DNA of 64,000 nt from Pasteurella canis. Its GTDB lineage: Bacteria > Pseudomonadota > Gammaproteobacteria > Enterobacterales > Pasteurellaceae. The DNA lies in contig NZ_UGTV01000015.1 of NCBI RefSeq assembly GCF_900454865.1, forward strand, positions 930,001 to 994,000, in the 5' to 3' direction. The position numbers and the translations under genes were made by a program. Position 1 is the first letter of the stretch, and every line of letters starts with the position of its first letter. Below, piece by piece: positions 19,178 to 30,050 of this stretch. Under the pieces are notes generated by a model. That model ran no database searches, was not told the DNA's origin, and was given only the letters and a program-made list of their open reading frames with translations.

Positions 19178-20212
19178 ATGACCAAACGTGTAATGCTTTT
19201 ATCTATTCTTTTAGGTGCATTCACTTTCACTGCTAATGCGGAAACAATTACGGGTGCAGGAGCATCTTTTCCTTACCCAATTTATGCTAAATGGGCATCA
19301 ATGTATGAAAAACAAACTGGCCATAAAGTCAATTATCAATCTATTGGATCAGGAGGTGGACAACAACAAATCATTGCCAAGACAATTGATTTTGGTGCCT
19401 CAGATGATCCAATGAAAGCAGAACAACTCACACAACATCAACTTCTTCAATTTCCAGCAATTATTGGCGGTACAGTCCCTGTCATCAATATCCCTGAAAT
19501 CAAAGCTGGAGAACTCAAACTGTCAGGTCAGGTACTTGCTGATATTTTTTTAGGCAAAATCAAAAAATGGAACGATCCTGCTATCGCTGCTCTAAATTAT
19601 GGTATGGCATTGCCCGATAAAACGATCATTGTTGTGCATCGTTCAGACGGTTCAGGCACCACATTCGGTTGGACCAACTATTTATCTAAAGTGTCAACAG
19701 AATGGCAAGAAAAAGTAGGACAAGGTAAATCCGTGAAATGGCCAACAGGACAAGGTGGAAAAGGTAATGAAGGTGTTGCTGCTTATGTCAGCAAAATCAA
19801 ATATTCCATTGGCTATGTAGAATATGCTTATGCTAAACAAAACCATTTATCTTGGACAGCTTTACAAAATAAAGCAGGTCAATTTGTTCAACCTTCAAGT
19901 GATAGTTTTATGGCAGCTGCAGCTAATGCTAATTGGGAAAGTGCGGTCGGAATGGGTGTGATTTTAACGAATGAAGAGGGAGAAAAATCATGGCCAATTA
20001 CAGCAGCTAGCTTCATCTTATTACATAAAAATGCTGAAAAACCAGCGCAAACTAAATCAGTATTTGATTTCTTTGATTGGGCATTTAAACAAGGGAAACA
20101 AGCAGCAATAGAGCTTGATTATGTCCCCTTACCTGACGAAGTCATCAATAAAATTCAGCAACAATGGAAAACCGATGTAAAAGCAACGAATGGTACTGTT
20201 ATTTGGCACTAG
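19178..20212 (+). CDS. pstS: Phosphate-binding periplasmic protein PstS
   Basis: 344 residues from the ATG at 19178, preceded by AAAAGGAG. The signal peptide MTKRVMLLSILLGAFTFTANA precedes ETITGAGASFPYPIYAKW. Phosphate ligand segments GAGASF, GSGGGQQQI, FGASDDPM and HRSDGSGTT are as in E. coli PstS. It captures phosphate for the PstCAB transporter and is the first gene after the Pho box. Confidence 0.96.
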   Translation: MTKRVMLLSILLGAFTFTANAETITGAGASFPYPIYAKWASMYEKQTGHKVNYQSIGSGGGQQQIIAKTIDFGASDDPMKAEQLTQHQLLQFPAIIGGTVPVINIPEIKAGELKLSGQVLADIFLGKIKKWNDPAIAALNYGMALPDKTIIVVHRSDGSGTTFGWTNYLSKVSTEWQEKVGQGKSVKWPTGQGGKGNEGVAAYVSKIKYSIGYVEYAYAKQNHLSWTALQNKAGQFVQPSSDSFMAAAANANWESAVGMGVILTNEEGEKSWPITAASFILLHKNAEKPAQTKSVFDFFDWAFKQGKQAAIELDYVPLPDEVINKIQQQWKTDVKATNGTVIWH

Positions 20213-20219
20213 GGGCTTA

Positions 20220-20238
20220 GGGCAGATATCCTCTGCCC
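20220..20238 (+). terminator. Hairpin between pstS and pstC
   Basis: GGGCAG and CTGCCC form a 6-bp GC-rich stem with a short loop and only a brief T-run. It probably limits read-through or protects the pstS mRNA end, so that PstS is made in excess. Confidence 0.55.
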
Positions 20239-20269
20239 TTCTCATTAAAATAAGATTAAGAAGGTGATT

Positions 20270-21235
20270 ATGTCACTCAATCATAAAACACAAACAGAAC
20301 TGAACAAGCTAAATCATCATTTCATTGAGCTTTTTTTTAAAAACATGACACGCTTTTTTGCCGTATTCGTTTTTTTAATCTTAGCCGCTGTGATGATTTC
20401 GTTAATTATTGGAAGTTGGGATTCATTAAGTCAATTTGGACTCAGGTTTCTTTGGATAAATGATTGGAACCCCGTACAAAATAGCTATGGGGCACTAGTC
20501 CCAATTATTGGGACTTTGATTACTTCATTTTTAGCTCTGCTGATTGCTGTCCCTATTTCTTTTGGTATTGCAATCTTTCTTACAGAATTAGCACCAGAAT
20601 GGTTGAAACGACCAATTGGTACTGCGATTGAAATGTTGGCTGCAATTCCTTCGATTATTTATGGGATGTGGGGGCTATTTATTTTTGTTCCACTCTTCCA
20701 AGAACACCTTCAACCAAGTCTGATCGATTGGTTTGGTGAGCTACCTATACTGCATTATCTATTTTCAGGCGCCCCTTTTGGTATCGGTTTATTCACGGCA
20801 GGTTTAGTCCTCGCAATTATGATTATTCCGTTTATTGCGTCTGTAATGCGAGATGTTTTTACAATTGTACCTGCAATCTTAAAAGAATCTGCTTATGGAT
20901 TAGGAGCAACAACTTGGGAAGTCATGTGGAAAGTTGTATTGCCGTACACTAAAACAGGCGTTGTTGGTGGAATAATGCTTGGTCTTGGGCGTGCATTAGG
21001 TGAAACAATGGCTGTGACATTTGTTATTGGTAATGCCTTTCATTTACCTGAATCCTTATTTTCTCCCTCGACTTCTATTGCATCCTCCATCGCAAACGAA
21101 TTTAACGAGGCAAGTGGTTTACAGAAAGCAGCCTTGATGGAGCTTGGTTTAATTTTATTCCTAATTACTACTATTGTGTTATCACTCTCCCGCCTCTTAA
21201 TTATGCGTATTGAGAAAAAAGAAGGACGTCGCTAA
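20270..21235 (+). CDS. pstC: Phosphate ABC transporter permease PstC
   Basis: 321 residues from the ATG at 20270 with AAGAAGG upstream; a GTG two codons earlier sits inside that site. About six membrane helices. The EAA coupling loop is seen as [29 protein letters not shown]. The stop overlaps the pstA start by one base. Confidence 0.95.
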   Translation: MSLNHKTQTELNKLNHHFIELFFKNMTRFFAVFVFLILAAVMISLIIGSWDSLSQFGLRFLWINDWNPVQNSYGALVPIIGTLITSFLALLIAVPISFGIAIFLTELAPEWLKRPIGTAIEMLAAIPSIIYGMWGLFIFVPLFQEHLQPSLIDWFGELPILHYLFSGAPFGIGLFTAGLVLAIMIIPFIASVMRDVFTIVPAILKESAYGLGATTWEVMWKVVLPYTKTGVVGGIMLGLGRALGETMAVTFVIGNAFHLPESLFSPSTSIASSIANEFNEASGLQKAALMELGLILFLITTIVLSLSRLLIMRIEKKEGRR

Positions 21236-22077
21236 TGAGTAAAACTCACTTCCATTGTCGTAAACTCAAAAATAAATTTATGCTAACTCTCTCCTTTCTT
21301 GCCGTGGGATTTGGATTATTTTGGTTATGTTGGATTATTTTGACTTTGATTACTAAAGGCATTCCAGCACTTTCTATACAATTATTTTTACAGCCAACAC
21401 CCGCCCCTAATGAATCGGGTGGTCTTCTCAATGCAGTTATTGGTTCTACCATGATGATTATCGTCAGTACCGCCATTGGGACACCTATCGGCATTCTAGC
21501 AGGTACCTATTTGGCAGAATACGGCCGTTATAGCAAATTAGCGAAAGTGACAAGGTTCTTAAATGATGTCTTACTTTCAGCACCGTCTATTGTGATTGGC
21601 TTATTCATTTATGCCATTTATGTGTCACAAGTGAAACATTATTCAGGCTGGGCTGGCTCATTGGCACTAGCGATGATCATGATTCCTGTTATCGTACGTA
21701 CTACAGATAATATGCTCAATTTAGTACCTAATAATTTACGTGAAGCTGCTGCATCATTAGGTTGCCCACAATGGCGTGTGATAACGATGATTTGTTATCG
21801 TGCAGCACGTTCAGGGATTTTAACAGGTGTGCTCCTTTCTATTGCACGTATTTCAGGTGAAACCGCACCGTTGTTATTTACTGCTTTGTCAAACCAATTT
21901 ACTTCATTCGATATGAATGGCCCAATGGCAAATATTCCTGTTGTGATTTATCAATTTGCTGCCAGCCCATTCCAAGACTGGAATGAACTTGCTTGGGCAG
22001 GTGCTACGCTGATCACCCTGTTTGTTTTATTACTCAATATTTTTGCTCGTGTTTTCTTCCCACAGAAAACGAAATAA
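21235..22077 (+). CDS. pstA: Phosphate ABC transporter permease PstA
   Basis: 280 residues with about six membrane helices. The EAA loop is [23 protein letters not shown]. It pairs with PstC to form the inner-membrane channel. Its ATG overlaps the pstC stop. Confidence 0.95.
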   Translation: MSKTHFHCRKLKNKFMLTLSFLAVGFGLFWLCWIILTLITKGIPALSIQLFLQPTPAPNESGGLLNAVIGSTMMIIVSTAIGTPIGILAGTYLAEYGRYSKLAKVTRFLNDVLLSAPSIVIGLFIYAIYVSQVKHYSGWAGSLALAMIMIPVIVRTTDNMLNLVPNNLREAAASLGCPQWRVITMICYRAARSGILTGVLLSIARISGETAPLLFTALSNQFTSFDMNGPMANIPVVIYQFAASPFQDWNELAWAGATLITLFVLLLNIFARVFFPQKTK

Positions 22078-22095
22078 TCAATGGAGATACAAAGA

Positions 22096-22875
22096 ATGAC
22101 TAATCACATTGTAAAACCAGAAGAAACAAAATTAGAAATTACTGATCTTAACTTTTACTATAATGACTTTCACGCATTAAAAAACATCAATATGCGTATT
22201 GCTAAAAATAAAGTTACCGCTTTTATCGGGCCATCTGGTTGTGGTAAATCGACATTATTACGCTCATTTAATCGTATTTTTGAGCTCTATCCCAATCAAC
22301 GTGCAACAGGTGAAATTAAATTAGATGGGGAAAACTTGTTAACATCCCCCATGGATATTTCCTTAATCCGTGCAAAAGTGGGGATGGTATTTCAAAAACC
22401 AACGCCTTTCCCTATGTCAATTTATGACAATGTAGCATTTGGTATCCGTTTATTTGAGAAATTAAGCAAATCTGAGTTAAATGATCGGGTAGAATGGGCA
22501 TTAACTAAAGCAGCACTTTGGAGCGAAGTAAAAGATAAGCTTAATCAAAGTGGAGACAGCCTTTCGGGTGGGCAACAGCAACGCTTATGTATTGCTCGAG
22601 GAATTGCGATCAAACCTGAAGTCCTACTACTTGACGAGCCTTGTTCTGCATTAGATCCAATTTCAACAGCGAAGATCGAGGAATTGATCTCAGAGTTAAA
22701 ACATGATTATACCGTTGCAATGGTCACACATAATATGCAACAAGCGGCACGCTGTTCGGACTATACTGCATTTATGTATTTAGGCGAGCTGATCGAATTT
22801 GATAAAACACAGCATATTTTTGATAAACCACGCATTCAGCGTACTGAAGACTACATTAAAGGACGTATGGGCTAA
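22096..22875 (+). CDS. pstB: Phosphate ABC transporter ATP-binding protein PstB
   Basis: 259 residues from the ATG at 22096 with GGAG 9 bases upstream; an ATG at 22081 has no ribosome site. The Walker A motif is GPSGCGKST, the signature is LSGGQQQR, Walker B is [12 protein letters not shown] and the switch His is in VTHNMQQA. It energises phosphate import. No phoU follows, as also in H. influenzae; a betaine-type transporter comes next instead. Confidence 0.95.
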   Translation: MTNHIVKPEETKLEITDLNFYYNDFHALKNINMRIAKNKVTAFIGPSGCGKSTLLRSFNRIFELYPNQRATGEIKLDGENLLTSPMDISLIRAKVGMVFQKPTPFPMSIYDNVAFGIRLFEKLSKSELNDRVEWALTKAALWSEVKDKLNQSGDSLSGGQQQRLCIARGIAIKPEVLLLDEPCSALDPISTAKIEELISELKHDYTVAMVTHNMQQAARCSDYTAFMYLGELIEFDKTQHIFDKPRIQRTEDYIKGRMG

Positions 22876-22954
22876 CCCTATTGAGAATAATCCATTGCAT
22901 CTGAAATGTATTTGATTACAATTTGTGATACCTAACCATCAAAAAGGATTTAAT

Positions 22955-24796
22955 ATGAAAAGCTTAAAATGCTTAGGTATCGTATTTGTTTTATTTTTTA
23001 GTCGTTATGCTTATACCTGCGATACCGATAAGCCAATCAAGTTAGGCGCATTAGATTGGGAAAGTGGACAATTCTCTACCGCACTTTTAGAGCTCATTTT
23101 ACGTGAAGGCTATGGATGCCAAACAGAAACTGTACCAGGCGCAACAAACGCGTTAGAAACGGCTTTAGCTCAAGATGACATTCAAATTATTGCAGAACAA
23201 TGGGTTGGTCGCTCTCCTATTATTGAACAAGCACTCTCTGAAGGAAAAGTCCAAATTATTGGTGACACACTCAAAGGTGGTGCCACACAAGGTTGGTATA
23301 TTCCAGATTATGTGAAACAACAATATCCTGAATTAAATAATGTACAGGATCTTGCTCAATTCGCCACACTCTTTTCCGATCCTGAACAACCGAATAAAGC
23401 TCGTTTTCTAAACTGCCCAACAGGCTGGTCTTGTGAAATATTTAACACACATTTATTAAAAAATACGGGATTAAACCAACAATTTAATAATGTTCACCCT
23501 GGTACAGGTGCAGCACTTGATGCTGAAATTACATCAGCTTATGAACAACATAAACCGATTCTCTTTTATTATTGGCAACCAACAGGATTAATGGCTAAAT
23601 ACCCATTCGTTCCCCTTCATTTCCCTGACTATCAAGCTGAATGTTGGCTGGATTTATTACGCTCAGAAAGCAAAACAAATTGTATCAGTGGTTTCCCTCG
23701 CTCAAAACTCGCAATGTCAGTTTCTAGCCAATTTGCAATAAAACACCCTGATTTGTTGATGTTAATAAATAATATTCAATTTGAACCGCACATACTCAAT
23801 CAAGCAATATTAGAAATGACAGAAAATAAACGAAATGGCTCTACACAAGCCTATATTTTCTTACAACAACATCCTCAATTATGGCAGCAATGGCTTTCTT
23901 CTAAAGCAGCTGAAAAGCTACAACAATACTTAGAACAAGGTGACAACAGCCATCATGCTCTGTTTCCATCATGGTCTGTCGCAGACAAACTCAATCGTTA
24001 TTTGGTCAATACAGTACAAGATTATGGTAGCCATTTCCGCCAAGTCAGCCAGCTCTCCCTTGATTATTTACTCCTGCCTGTTGAAAAGCTACTTCAGTCG
24101 ATGCCAGTATGGTTGATGTTATTACTTGTTGCATTTATTGGTTGGCATGCAACACGTAAGATCTGGTTTGCCTTGCTTTGTGTTGCGGGTTTCTATTTAA
24201 TTGGTGCATTTGGACTTTGGTTGTCCTTGATGCAAACCCTCGCTTTACTTATTGTTTCAGCACTTTTCATCACATTACTTGGTATTCCAATTGGGATACT
24301 CATGGCATCAAACAAAAGGATACATCAAGTTTTACAGCCCATATTAGATGTTATCCAAACAATGCCAAGCTTTGTCTATTTAATCCCTGTTCTTATGTTA
24401 TTTGGTATTGGTAAAGTGCCTGCATTATTTGCTACTGTTGTTTACGCCATTGCGCCACTCATTCGATTAACTGCACTTGGTATTCGTCAAGTGAGTCCAC
24501 AAATGATTGAGGCAGCTCAATCTTTTGGTAGTACAAATTGGCAGTTATTATTATGGGTTCTGTTGCCTCAAGCAAAAACAAGTATTATGGCAGGTATCAA
24601 TCAAGCCGTAATGATGTCTTTGGGGATGGTCGTACTTGCCTCAATGATTGGCGCCAAAGGCTTAGGTGAACATGTACTACAAGCGATTCAGACATTAAAT
24701 ATTGGACAAGGTGTTGAAGCAGGTGCAGCTATTGTTATTTTAGCGATTATAATTGACCGCATTACACAAGCTTATGGACGTGGTAAAAAATACTAG
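22955..24796 (+). CDS. Glycine betaine/choline-type ABC transporter, fused solute-binding protein and permease
   Basis: 613 residues from the ATG at 22955 with AAAAAGGA upstream. A signal peptide (about 1-20) leads into an OpuAC/ProX-type binding domain (about 22-300; IKLGALDWESGQFS, EQWVGRS, GATQGWYIPDYV). A linker and about six membrane helices follow, ending in a ProW-type permease (about 400-610; GIPIGILMAS, LDVIQTMPSFVYLIP, EAAQSFGSTNWQLLLWVLLPQAKTSI). Substrate class is known from the family; the exact substrate is not clear. The binding domain is N-terminal, the reverse of the permease-then-binding order in Lactococcus OpuABC. An uptake signal lies at 23078-23086. Confidence 0.88.
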   Translation: MKSLKCLGIVFVLFFSRYAYTCDTDKPIKLGALDWESGQFSTALLELILREGYGCQTETVPGATNALETALAQDDIQIIAEQWVGRSPIIEQALSEGKVQIIGDTLKGGATQGWYIPDYVKQQYPELNNVQDLAQFATLFSDPEQPNKARFLNCPTGWSCEIFNTHLLKNTGLNQQFNNVHPGTGAALDAEITSAYEQHKPILFYYWQPTGLMAKYPFVPLHFPDYQAECWLDLLRSESKTNCISGFPRSKLAMSVSSQFAIKHPDLLMLINNIQFEPHILNQAILEMTENKRNGSTQAYIFLQQHPQLWQQWLSSKAAEKLQQYLEQGDNSHHALFPSWSVADKLNRYLVNTVQDYGSHFRQVSQLSLDYLLLPVEKLLQSMPVWLMLLLVAFIGWHATRKIWFALLCVAGFYLIGAFGLWLSLMQTLALLIVSALFITLLGIPIGILMASNKRIHQVLQPILDVIQTMPSFVYLIPVLMLFGIGKVPALFATVVYAIAPLIRLTALGIRQVSPQMIEAAQSFGSTNWQLLLWVLLPQAKTSIMAGINQAVMMSLGMVVLASMIGAKGLGEHVLQAIQTLNIGQGVEAGAAIVILAIIIDRITQAYGRGKKY

Positions 24797-24806
24797 AGCA
24801 AAGAAA

Positions 24807-25628
24807 ATGACACAAATTAGGTTTAACAATATCAATAAAATTTATGGTAGGGCATGCGATCAAGCACTCAACCTATTAAAAGAGAACGCCTCTAATGCAG
24901 ACATATTTCAAGCAACAGGTTGCCAAATTGGTTTACGAAATATTAATTTAGAAATTAATGGAAATAGCATCTTTTGTATCATCGGTTTATCAGGTTCAGG
25001 TAAATCAACACTTGTACGTCATATCAACCGCCTCATCGAACCTAGCTCTGGTGAAGTTTGGGTGTGTGATACGAATGTGACCGCCTTAAATCAACAAGAT
25101 TTACGCCAATTCCGACAACAGCGCATAAGTATGGTATTTCAACATTTTGGATTATTGCCACATTTAACCGTCAGACAAAATGTGGCTTACCCACTAAAAG
25201 TGCGTGGCATTGCAAAAAAAGAACGCCAACAACAAGCAGAGTATTGGTTAAATGAGGTTGGGTTAGCTGGATACGAAAAAGCCTATCCTATACAACTTTC
25301 AGGCGGCATGAGACAACGCGTTGGGCTTGCTCGAGCCCTAGCTGCTGATACGGATATCTTATTAATGGATGAGGCATTCTCGGCACTGGATCCATTGATT
25401 CGGATCAAGCTACAAGACCTTGTCTTAAACTTACAACAACGATTAAATAAATGTATCGTATTTATTACGCATGATATTGACGAAGCAATCAAAATGGGAA
25501 ACCAAATTGCTATTTTAAATGAAGGTGAGTTAGTGCAAGTAGGAACACCACAACAATTACTACAGCATCCTACAAATGATTATGTAGCAGAATTTATGCA
25601 AACTGCGAAAGGCAATAATGTACGTTAA
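24807..25628 (+). CDS. Glycine betaine/choline-type ABC transporter ATPase (no CBS domains)
   Basis: 273 residues from the ATG at 24807, 11 bases after the previous stop. It has the extended N-terminal segment of ProV/OpuAA ATPases ([16 protein letters not shown]), then Walker [11 protein letters not shown]-loop [12 protein letters not shown], signature [15 protein letters not shown], Walker [14 protein letters not shown] and switch His FITHDIDEA. ProV and OpuAA usually carry C-terminal CBS domains used as ionic-strength sensors; here the protein ends soon after the ATPase core. It partners the fused permease upstream. Confidence 0.9.
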   Translation: MTQIRFNNINKIYGRACDQALNLLKENASNADIFQATGCQIGLRNINLEINGNSIFCIIGLSGSGKSTLVRHINRLIEPSSGEVWVCDTNVTALNQQDLRQFRQQRISMVFQHFGLLPHLTVRQNVAYPLKVRGIAKKERQQQAEYWLNEVGLAGYEKAYPIQLSGGMRQRVGLARALAADTDILLMDEAFSALDPLIRIKLQDLVLNLQQRLNKCIVFITHDIDEAIKMGNQIAILNEGELVQVGTPQQLLQHPTNDYVAEFMQTAKGNNVR

Positions 25629-25666
25629 GAAAGCAGACAGCAGTTTACATAAACCAAGGGGGAAAA

Positions 25667-26362
25667 ATGACAAAAATACTTGTTGTTGAAGATGAAAGTG
25701 CTATTCGAGAAATGATCGTTTTATTCTTGAGCCAGCAAGGTTACGAGATTCTAGAGGCATCAGATTATCAAAGTGCGGTCAAAAAACTTGCCGAAAAACC
25801 ACAGTTAGTTCTGCTAGACTGGATGCTTCCTGGTCGCTCAGGAATCCAGTTTATTCAATATATAAAGAAACATGAAGACACTAATAAAATCCCTATTATT
25901 ATGCTCACAGCAAGAAGTGATGAAGAAGATTGTGTTACTTGTTTAAACACAGGGGCTGATGATTACATAACCAAACCTTTTTCACCGAAAATATTACTTG
26001 CTCGTATTGATGCTGTTATTCGACGAGTATATGAGCAAAATAACCCTATTCTCGAAATTGATGGTCTCTGCTTAGATCAAAATGCTCTGCGTGTTTCTTA
26101 TAACCAACAACTTATTAATCTCAGCTCCACCGAATTTAAATTACTCAAATTTTTTATGGAACACCCTGAAAAAGTCTATACAAGAGAACAACTACTGGAT
26201 TTTATTTGGGGCAATGATATTTATGTAGAAGATCGTACAGTCGATAGCTATATTCGCCGTTTACGTCGAAGTCTAGAACCGTATGGATTTGAGCGTTATA
26301 TTCAAACAGCTCGTGGAACAGGATATCGTTTTTCTAGCCAGATTCAGGATGACAGTAGATGA
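25667..26362 (+). CDS. phoB: Phosphate regulon response regulator PhoB
   Basis: 231 residues. The receiver domain has acidic residues VEDE (8-10), phospho-acceptor Asp51 ([11 protein letters not shown]) and Lys in YITKPFSP. The C-terminal winged-helix domain ends GTGYRFS. Phosphorylated PhoB binds Pho boxes such as the one before pstS. The ATG follows AAGGGGG, and the stop overlaps phoR by four bases (ATGA). An uptake signal lies at 25771-25779. Confidence 0.96.
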   Translation: MTKILVVEDESAIREMIVLFLSQQGYEILEASDYQSAVKKLAEKPQLVLLDWMLPGRSGIQFIQYIKKHEDTNKIPIIMLTARSDEEDCVTCLNTGADDYITKPFSPKILLARIDAVIRRVYEQNNPILEIDGLCLDQNALRVSYNQQLINLSSTEFKLLKFFMEHPEKVYTREQLLDFIWGNDIYVEDRTVDSYIRRLRRSLEPYGFERYIQTARGTGYRFSSQIQDDSR

Positions 26363-27651
26363 AAAGAAAATTTTCGATTAAGTATCTTTTAGTTGAATTA
26401 ACAATAGCTATCAGTATTGCTACTCTGTTTTCCTATTTCACTCAATCTTTTCAATTTTGGCTCATAATCGTCTTACTTTGTTTGCTTGTTTGGCATCATT
26501 ATAATGAATTTAAGCTACTCAAAATGCTGACCCCAGAAAGTGATCCAAGTATAAGGAAAACGCATTTATTAGATAATATTTCACAAACTGCGGCTTACTA
26601 TAAGAGCAAAAATCGTCGCGAAAAAATTAAAACATTACGCCTACTGTCTAAACTTAATAAGAACATTCAATATTTACCTGATGCAATTCTCATTTGTGAT
26701 GCCATGGGAAATATTTCTTGGTGTAATAATGCATCACAAGAAATGTTTTTATTTTACTGGCATAAGAAAATCCTCAATAAAAGCATATTTAGTGTGATTT
26801 TTTATCATGAATTTAAACAGTACTTTTCTCAGAATATACGTAAACGTCCGTTGGTGTTATTAACCAATGAAAATCGTTATATTGAGATCAATATTCATCA
26901 AGATGATAATCAATCTAGTGTGATTATCGCACGTGATGTCACTCAAATGATCCGTTTATTACACTCTCGCCAGACTTTTCTATCGAATATTAATCATGAG
27001 TTACGGACACCTCTTACTGTATTACAAGGGTATTTAGAATTACTAGAAACTGAACAAAATCAGACCGCACTTTCACAAAAAGCAATCCACGCGATGCAAG
27101 AACAAAGTAAACGCATGTCAAACTTATTACAACAACTTAATTTACTAGCTAAAATCGAAAATGCATCGAATAGCGAGCATCAAGTTGTCAATATGTCACG
27201 TTTAATCTCAAACTTAAAAGAAAATGCCGCTTTTTTAAACCAACACAATCACCAAATCAACTTTGAGATTACCCCCGATATTTATATTCTGGGCGATGAT
27301 AACCAGCTACAAAGTGCAGTTTCGAATTTAATCTACAATGCGATTAAACATTCAGGTGAACATTGTCAAATTGATATCCGATGGCACTATTGTGAAGAGG
27401 GTGTAAAATTTAGTGTACAAGATAATGGAATTGGCATAGCCGAACATCATTTATATCATTTAACTGAACGTTTTTATCGGGTTGATGAATCACGCAATAA
27501 TCAAACGGGAGGAAATGGATTGGGTTTAGCAATTGTTAAACATGCTCTCGAACATCACCACTCTCAGCTACATATTGAAAGTAAAGAGCAAAAAGGAAGC
27601 TGTTTTTCGTTTATTATTCCTTCTCAATTAATTCATGAAGTTCATCCATAA
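26359..27651 (+). CDS. phoR: Phosphate regulon sensor kinase PhoR
   Basis: 430 residues. Two N-terminal membrane helices, a short charged linker and a PAS domain ([15 protein letters not shown]) precede the HisKA domain, with the phospho-acceptor His213 in [13 protein letters not shown]. The ATP-binding domain shows [26 protein letters not shown] and [12 protein letters not shown]. It senses phosphate status through the Pst transporter and phosphorylates PhoB. Uptake signal at 27064-27072. Confidence 0.95.
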   Translation: MKRKFSIKYLLVELTIAISIATLFSYFTQSFQFWLIIVLLCLLVWHHYNEFKLLKMLTPESDPSIRKTHLLDNISQTAAYYKSKNRREKIKTLRLLSKLNKNIQYLPDAILICDAMGNISWCNNASQEMFLFYWHKKILNKSIFSVIFYHEFKQYFSQNIRKRPLVLLTNENRYIEINIHQDDNQSSVIIARDVTQMIRLLHSRQTFLSNINHELRTPLTVLQGYLELLETEQNQTALSQKAIHAMQEQSKRMSNLLQQLNLLAKIENASNSEHQVVNMSRLISNLKENAAFLNQHNHQINFEITPDIYILGDDNQLQSAVSNLIYNAIKHSGEHCQIDIRWHYCEEGVKFSVQDNGIGIAEHHLYHLTERFYRVDESRNNQTGGNGLGLAIVKHALEHHHSQLHIESKEQKGSCFSFIIPSQLIHEVHP

Positions 27652-27652
27652 T

Positions 27653-27683
27653 AAAAAATCTCTTAGCAGCTAAGAGATTTTTT
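27653..27683 (+). terminator. Terminator of the pst-pho region
   Basis: A 14-bp stem (AAAAAATCTCTTAG / CTAAGAGATTTTTT) with a CAG loop, right after the phoR stop. It also works on the other strand for the convergent gene. Confidence 0.9.
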
Positions 27684-27716
27684 ATTTAGAAATGACAACT
27701 AAGCACTATTTTAGCA

Positions 27717-29468
27717 TTATTTTTTCTTAAAACGCGCCGCACGCCCCACTTCTTCATCCAAGCTAATAATTTGTTTGAAGCTATTTAATAATTGTTCTTT
27801 ATTTTTTGCCTCGTAATAATGATTGCCGACACATTTTTTCCAAGCAGTAACTTGATCTGCTGGTGGATTAAAACCAAATGCAACAAAGGCGATTCTTGTC
27901 GGTAGCTTATGATAATTTTTATCTTGTAAGGAATCTATTTTACCTTGAATTCGATGACATAGCCCTGCATCTATCAATTTCACTAATGTATCTTTTGACG
28001 GTTGGTTATCCGTACCATCTGATAGCACAAGTATAATACGTTGAGTATTAGTTTGTATTTTGTCAGGTTGTGCTTCTGCTGTTTTATTTTTATCCATCAT
28101 GATATTTGCCCCAATAAGTAATCCTGATGTGACAGCCGTTCCCCCCTTTGGATTAACGCTTTCTAATGCATAAGATATATTTGGATTATTTTTATCAAAC
28201 CACGCTTTCGTCGTTACAGTACCTTGATTCTCACCTAAACAAAAACGTTCATCCTTGAATTCAAATTCATAGTTTTTTTTATTCCCACTAAAAGTATCAA
28301 TATCATTTAATGTCCTATTAACATCAAGAAATTTATTAAAAATGCGATTAATAGTTTCCCAATCTCCTATCCTCAATGCTTCTTTAAGTAAATCTTTAGG
28401 CTGAACTTGAATATCGCAAGTTTCATTTACATTTACGTAATTACTATTATTTAACTGACACTGAACTCCAGAAATAACGTTAGAATATTGATTATGAAAA
28501 AGGCGATATTTATCCTCTCTATCTAAAATAACTTTTTTAACAGTTAAACTTTTTTTTCCCTCTTCTAAATAATAAGGCAAAACACATTTCTCCGTATTAT
28601 CTCTTTGTCTAGCCCCCGCAGCAAAAGTAGTAAATCCCATACGATTATATGGACTTATCCCTTCTGTCTCTTTGCTAGGTAGTAACATTTGAGAAATATC
28701 TTTCACAACATCACGAAGAATATCTATTTTTCTATTTGGATATTTTCCCTGAGGCAACTCATTTCCTCTTTCATCTCTCTCTTTTTGCCCCACTTCCCAA
28801 AGCATAGATTTCGAAAAATCCGACACTAGCATTAGATCAATAGGGGTCGTCAGACCATTTTCTTTCACCGCCATAGAGATACCCGAATACATTGGCAAAC
28901 GTCCACCTTTAGTTTGTGGCTTAACTAACTGTTCACTTAATGGAATCCAAAAACGACGACGAATATTCCCATCCACAACACAACTTACTGATTTAGTCGG
29001 GCTTTGTTGTGCTGTTTTTGCAGCAATTGTTTGCTCACAATGATAATTAAAAGGTTCAGGAATAGTCACTGGTTGATCTTTCTCACTACCGCCTTTATTT
29101 TCAGAGCGTAAGTATACTTTTACCATTCCTTGAATCATTTCTTGATTACGCTTATCCTGTTGTGCATCGAGCAGTGACTTATAATTTTTTTGTTCTTCTA
29201 CGGTAACTTTTTGATTTTTAACGTCTTGATGATGTGGATTTTTCCTAAATTGGTTATTTTCCGCAACGAGCATTAATGCTGCCTGTTCTGTTGCTTGAGA
29301 AAGTCTTGCTTTATCTAACAAAATCCCTGTTCCATCCACTGTAAAAGCCACTAATACAAGCAAAGGAAACGTTAATAATGCTGTCATAACAGCATAAACA
29401 CCCTTTTGACTTTTATAAAAACGTTTAATCTGTAAATAATAGCGATAAATTAAATAATATTTTTTCAT
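27717..29468 (-). CDS. TadG-like von Willebrand factor A domain protein
   Basis: 583 residues from the ATG at 29468, with ATGGA about 8 bases upstream; an earlier ATG at 29498 has no ribosome site. The N-terminus is the TadE/TadG hydrophobic anchor (KGVYAVMTALLTFPLLVLVAF, about 24-46) followed by KARLSQATEQAAL. A vWA domain has a MIDAS-type DxSxS motif (VSDFSKSM) and a late VLSDGTDN. TadG proteins belong to Flp/Tad pilus machines, but no other tad gene is in this window. Codon and base composition are AT-rich. It could be an orphan surface or adhesion factor. Confidence 0.8.
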   Translation of the reverse strand: MKKYYLIYRYYLQIKRFYKSQKGVYAVMTALLTFPLLVLVAFTVDGTGILLDKARLSQATEQAALMLVAENNQFRKNPHHQDVKNQKVTVEEQKNYKSLLDAQQDKRNQEMIQGMVKVYLRSENKGGSEKDQPVTIPEPFNYHCEQTIAAKTAQQSPTKSVSCVVDGNIRRRFWIPLSEQLVKPQTKGGRLPMYSGISMAVKENGLTTPIDLMLVSDFSKSMLWEVGQKERDERGNELPQGKYPNRKIDILRDVVKDISQMLLPSKETEGISPYNRMGFTTFAAGARQRDNTEKCVLPYYLEEGKKSLTVKKVILDREDKYRLFHNQYSNVISGVQCQLNNSNYVNVNETCDIQVQPKDLLKEALRIGDWETINRIFNKFLDVNRTLNDIDTFSGNKKNYEFEFKDERFCLGENQGTVTTKAWFDKNNPNISYALESVNPKGGTAVTSGLLIGANIMMDKNKTAEAQPDKIQTNTQRIILVLSDGTDNQPSKDTLVKLIDAGLCHRIQGKIDSLQDKNYHKLPTRIAFVAFGFNPPADQVTAWKKCVGNHYYEAKNKEQLLNSFKQIISLDEEVGRAARFKKK

Positions 29469-29537
29469 AATAAATCCATTTAACTTATTATTTCTCATCC
29501 CATGAGAAATAAAGATAAAATTAAAAATACATAATCA

Positions 29538-29675
29538 TTAAAACCATATACTCAGTATCTTGTTAAACACAAAATAAAGAAAAGGAAGTAAGATAACATC
29601 GAATAGAAATAGAAGAACAAGGAAAGAAAATGTGTTTTTTCTAAAATGAATACGTTGGAACAATTGCTTACTCAT
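29538..29675 (-). CDS. Possible small membrane protein (45 aa)
   Basis: A short frame with GAGG 11 bases before the ATG. It encodes a basic N-terminus (MSKQLFQRIHFRKN) and one long hydrophobic segment (about residues 16-38). It lies 69 bases upstream of the TadG-like gene on the same strand. No family recognised; it may be a real small protein or the remnant of a lost gene. Confidence 0.35.
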   Translation of the reverse strand: MSKQLFQRIHFRKNTFSFLVLLFLFDVILLPFLYFVFNKILSIWF

Positions 29676-29963
29676 CAATCTTAGTACCTCATAACCTAAC
29701 AGAGATCAATATACATTATATGTGTTCAACTAATACTGTAGAATAAATATAGATGATATTAAATTTTAATCTAAAAGAAAAAACTAATAGAGTTAGATAA
29801 AAATTCTATTTCAATTCATCTATAAATAAAAATAAAATAATAGATTATAATAAAGTGGTCGTACCAGAAATTAAAAATAAAGCAAAATAAACATTAAAAA
29901 TAAACAAAACCAGTTTAATTTAAAACCAGTAAGAAATATATGACTTTATATATAAAAATAAAA
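29676..29963. other. AT-rich intergenic stretch with no recognised gene
   Basis: About 290 bases of very AT-rich DNA between the TadG-like region and the terminator of the TPR gene. It probably holds the promoter of the TadG-like gene. I see no ORF, RNA or strong repeat in it. Confidence 0.5.
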
Positions 29964-29987
29964 AGGAAATATGTATATCTATTTCCT
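29964..29987 (-). terminator. Terminator of the uvrB-TPR transcript
   Basis: AGGAAAT and ATTTCCT form a stem with a 10-base loop; the minus strand continues TTTTTATTTTTAT. It lies 64 bases beyond the TPR gene stop. Confidence 0.65.
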
Positions 29988-30050
29988 CTTCAAATATAAG
30001 ATAACATGCTCAATCATCTTGCTACAAACTATATACGTTTATTTAGTAAT

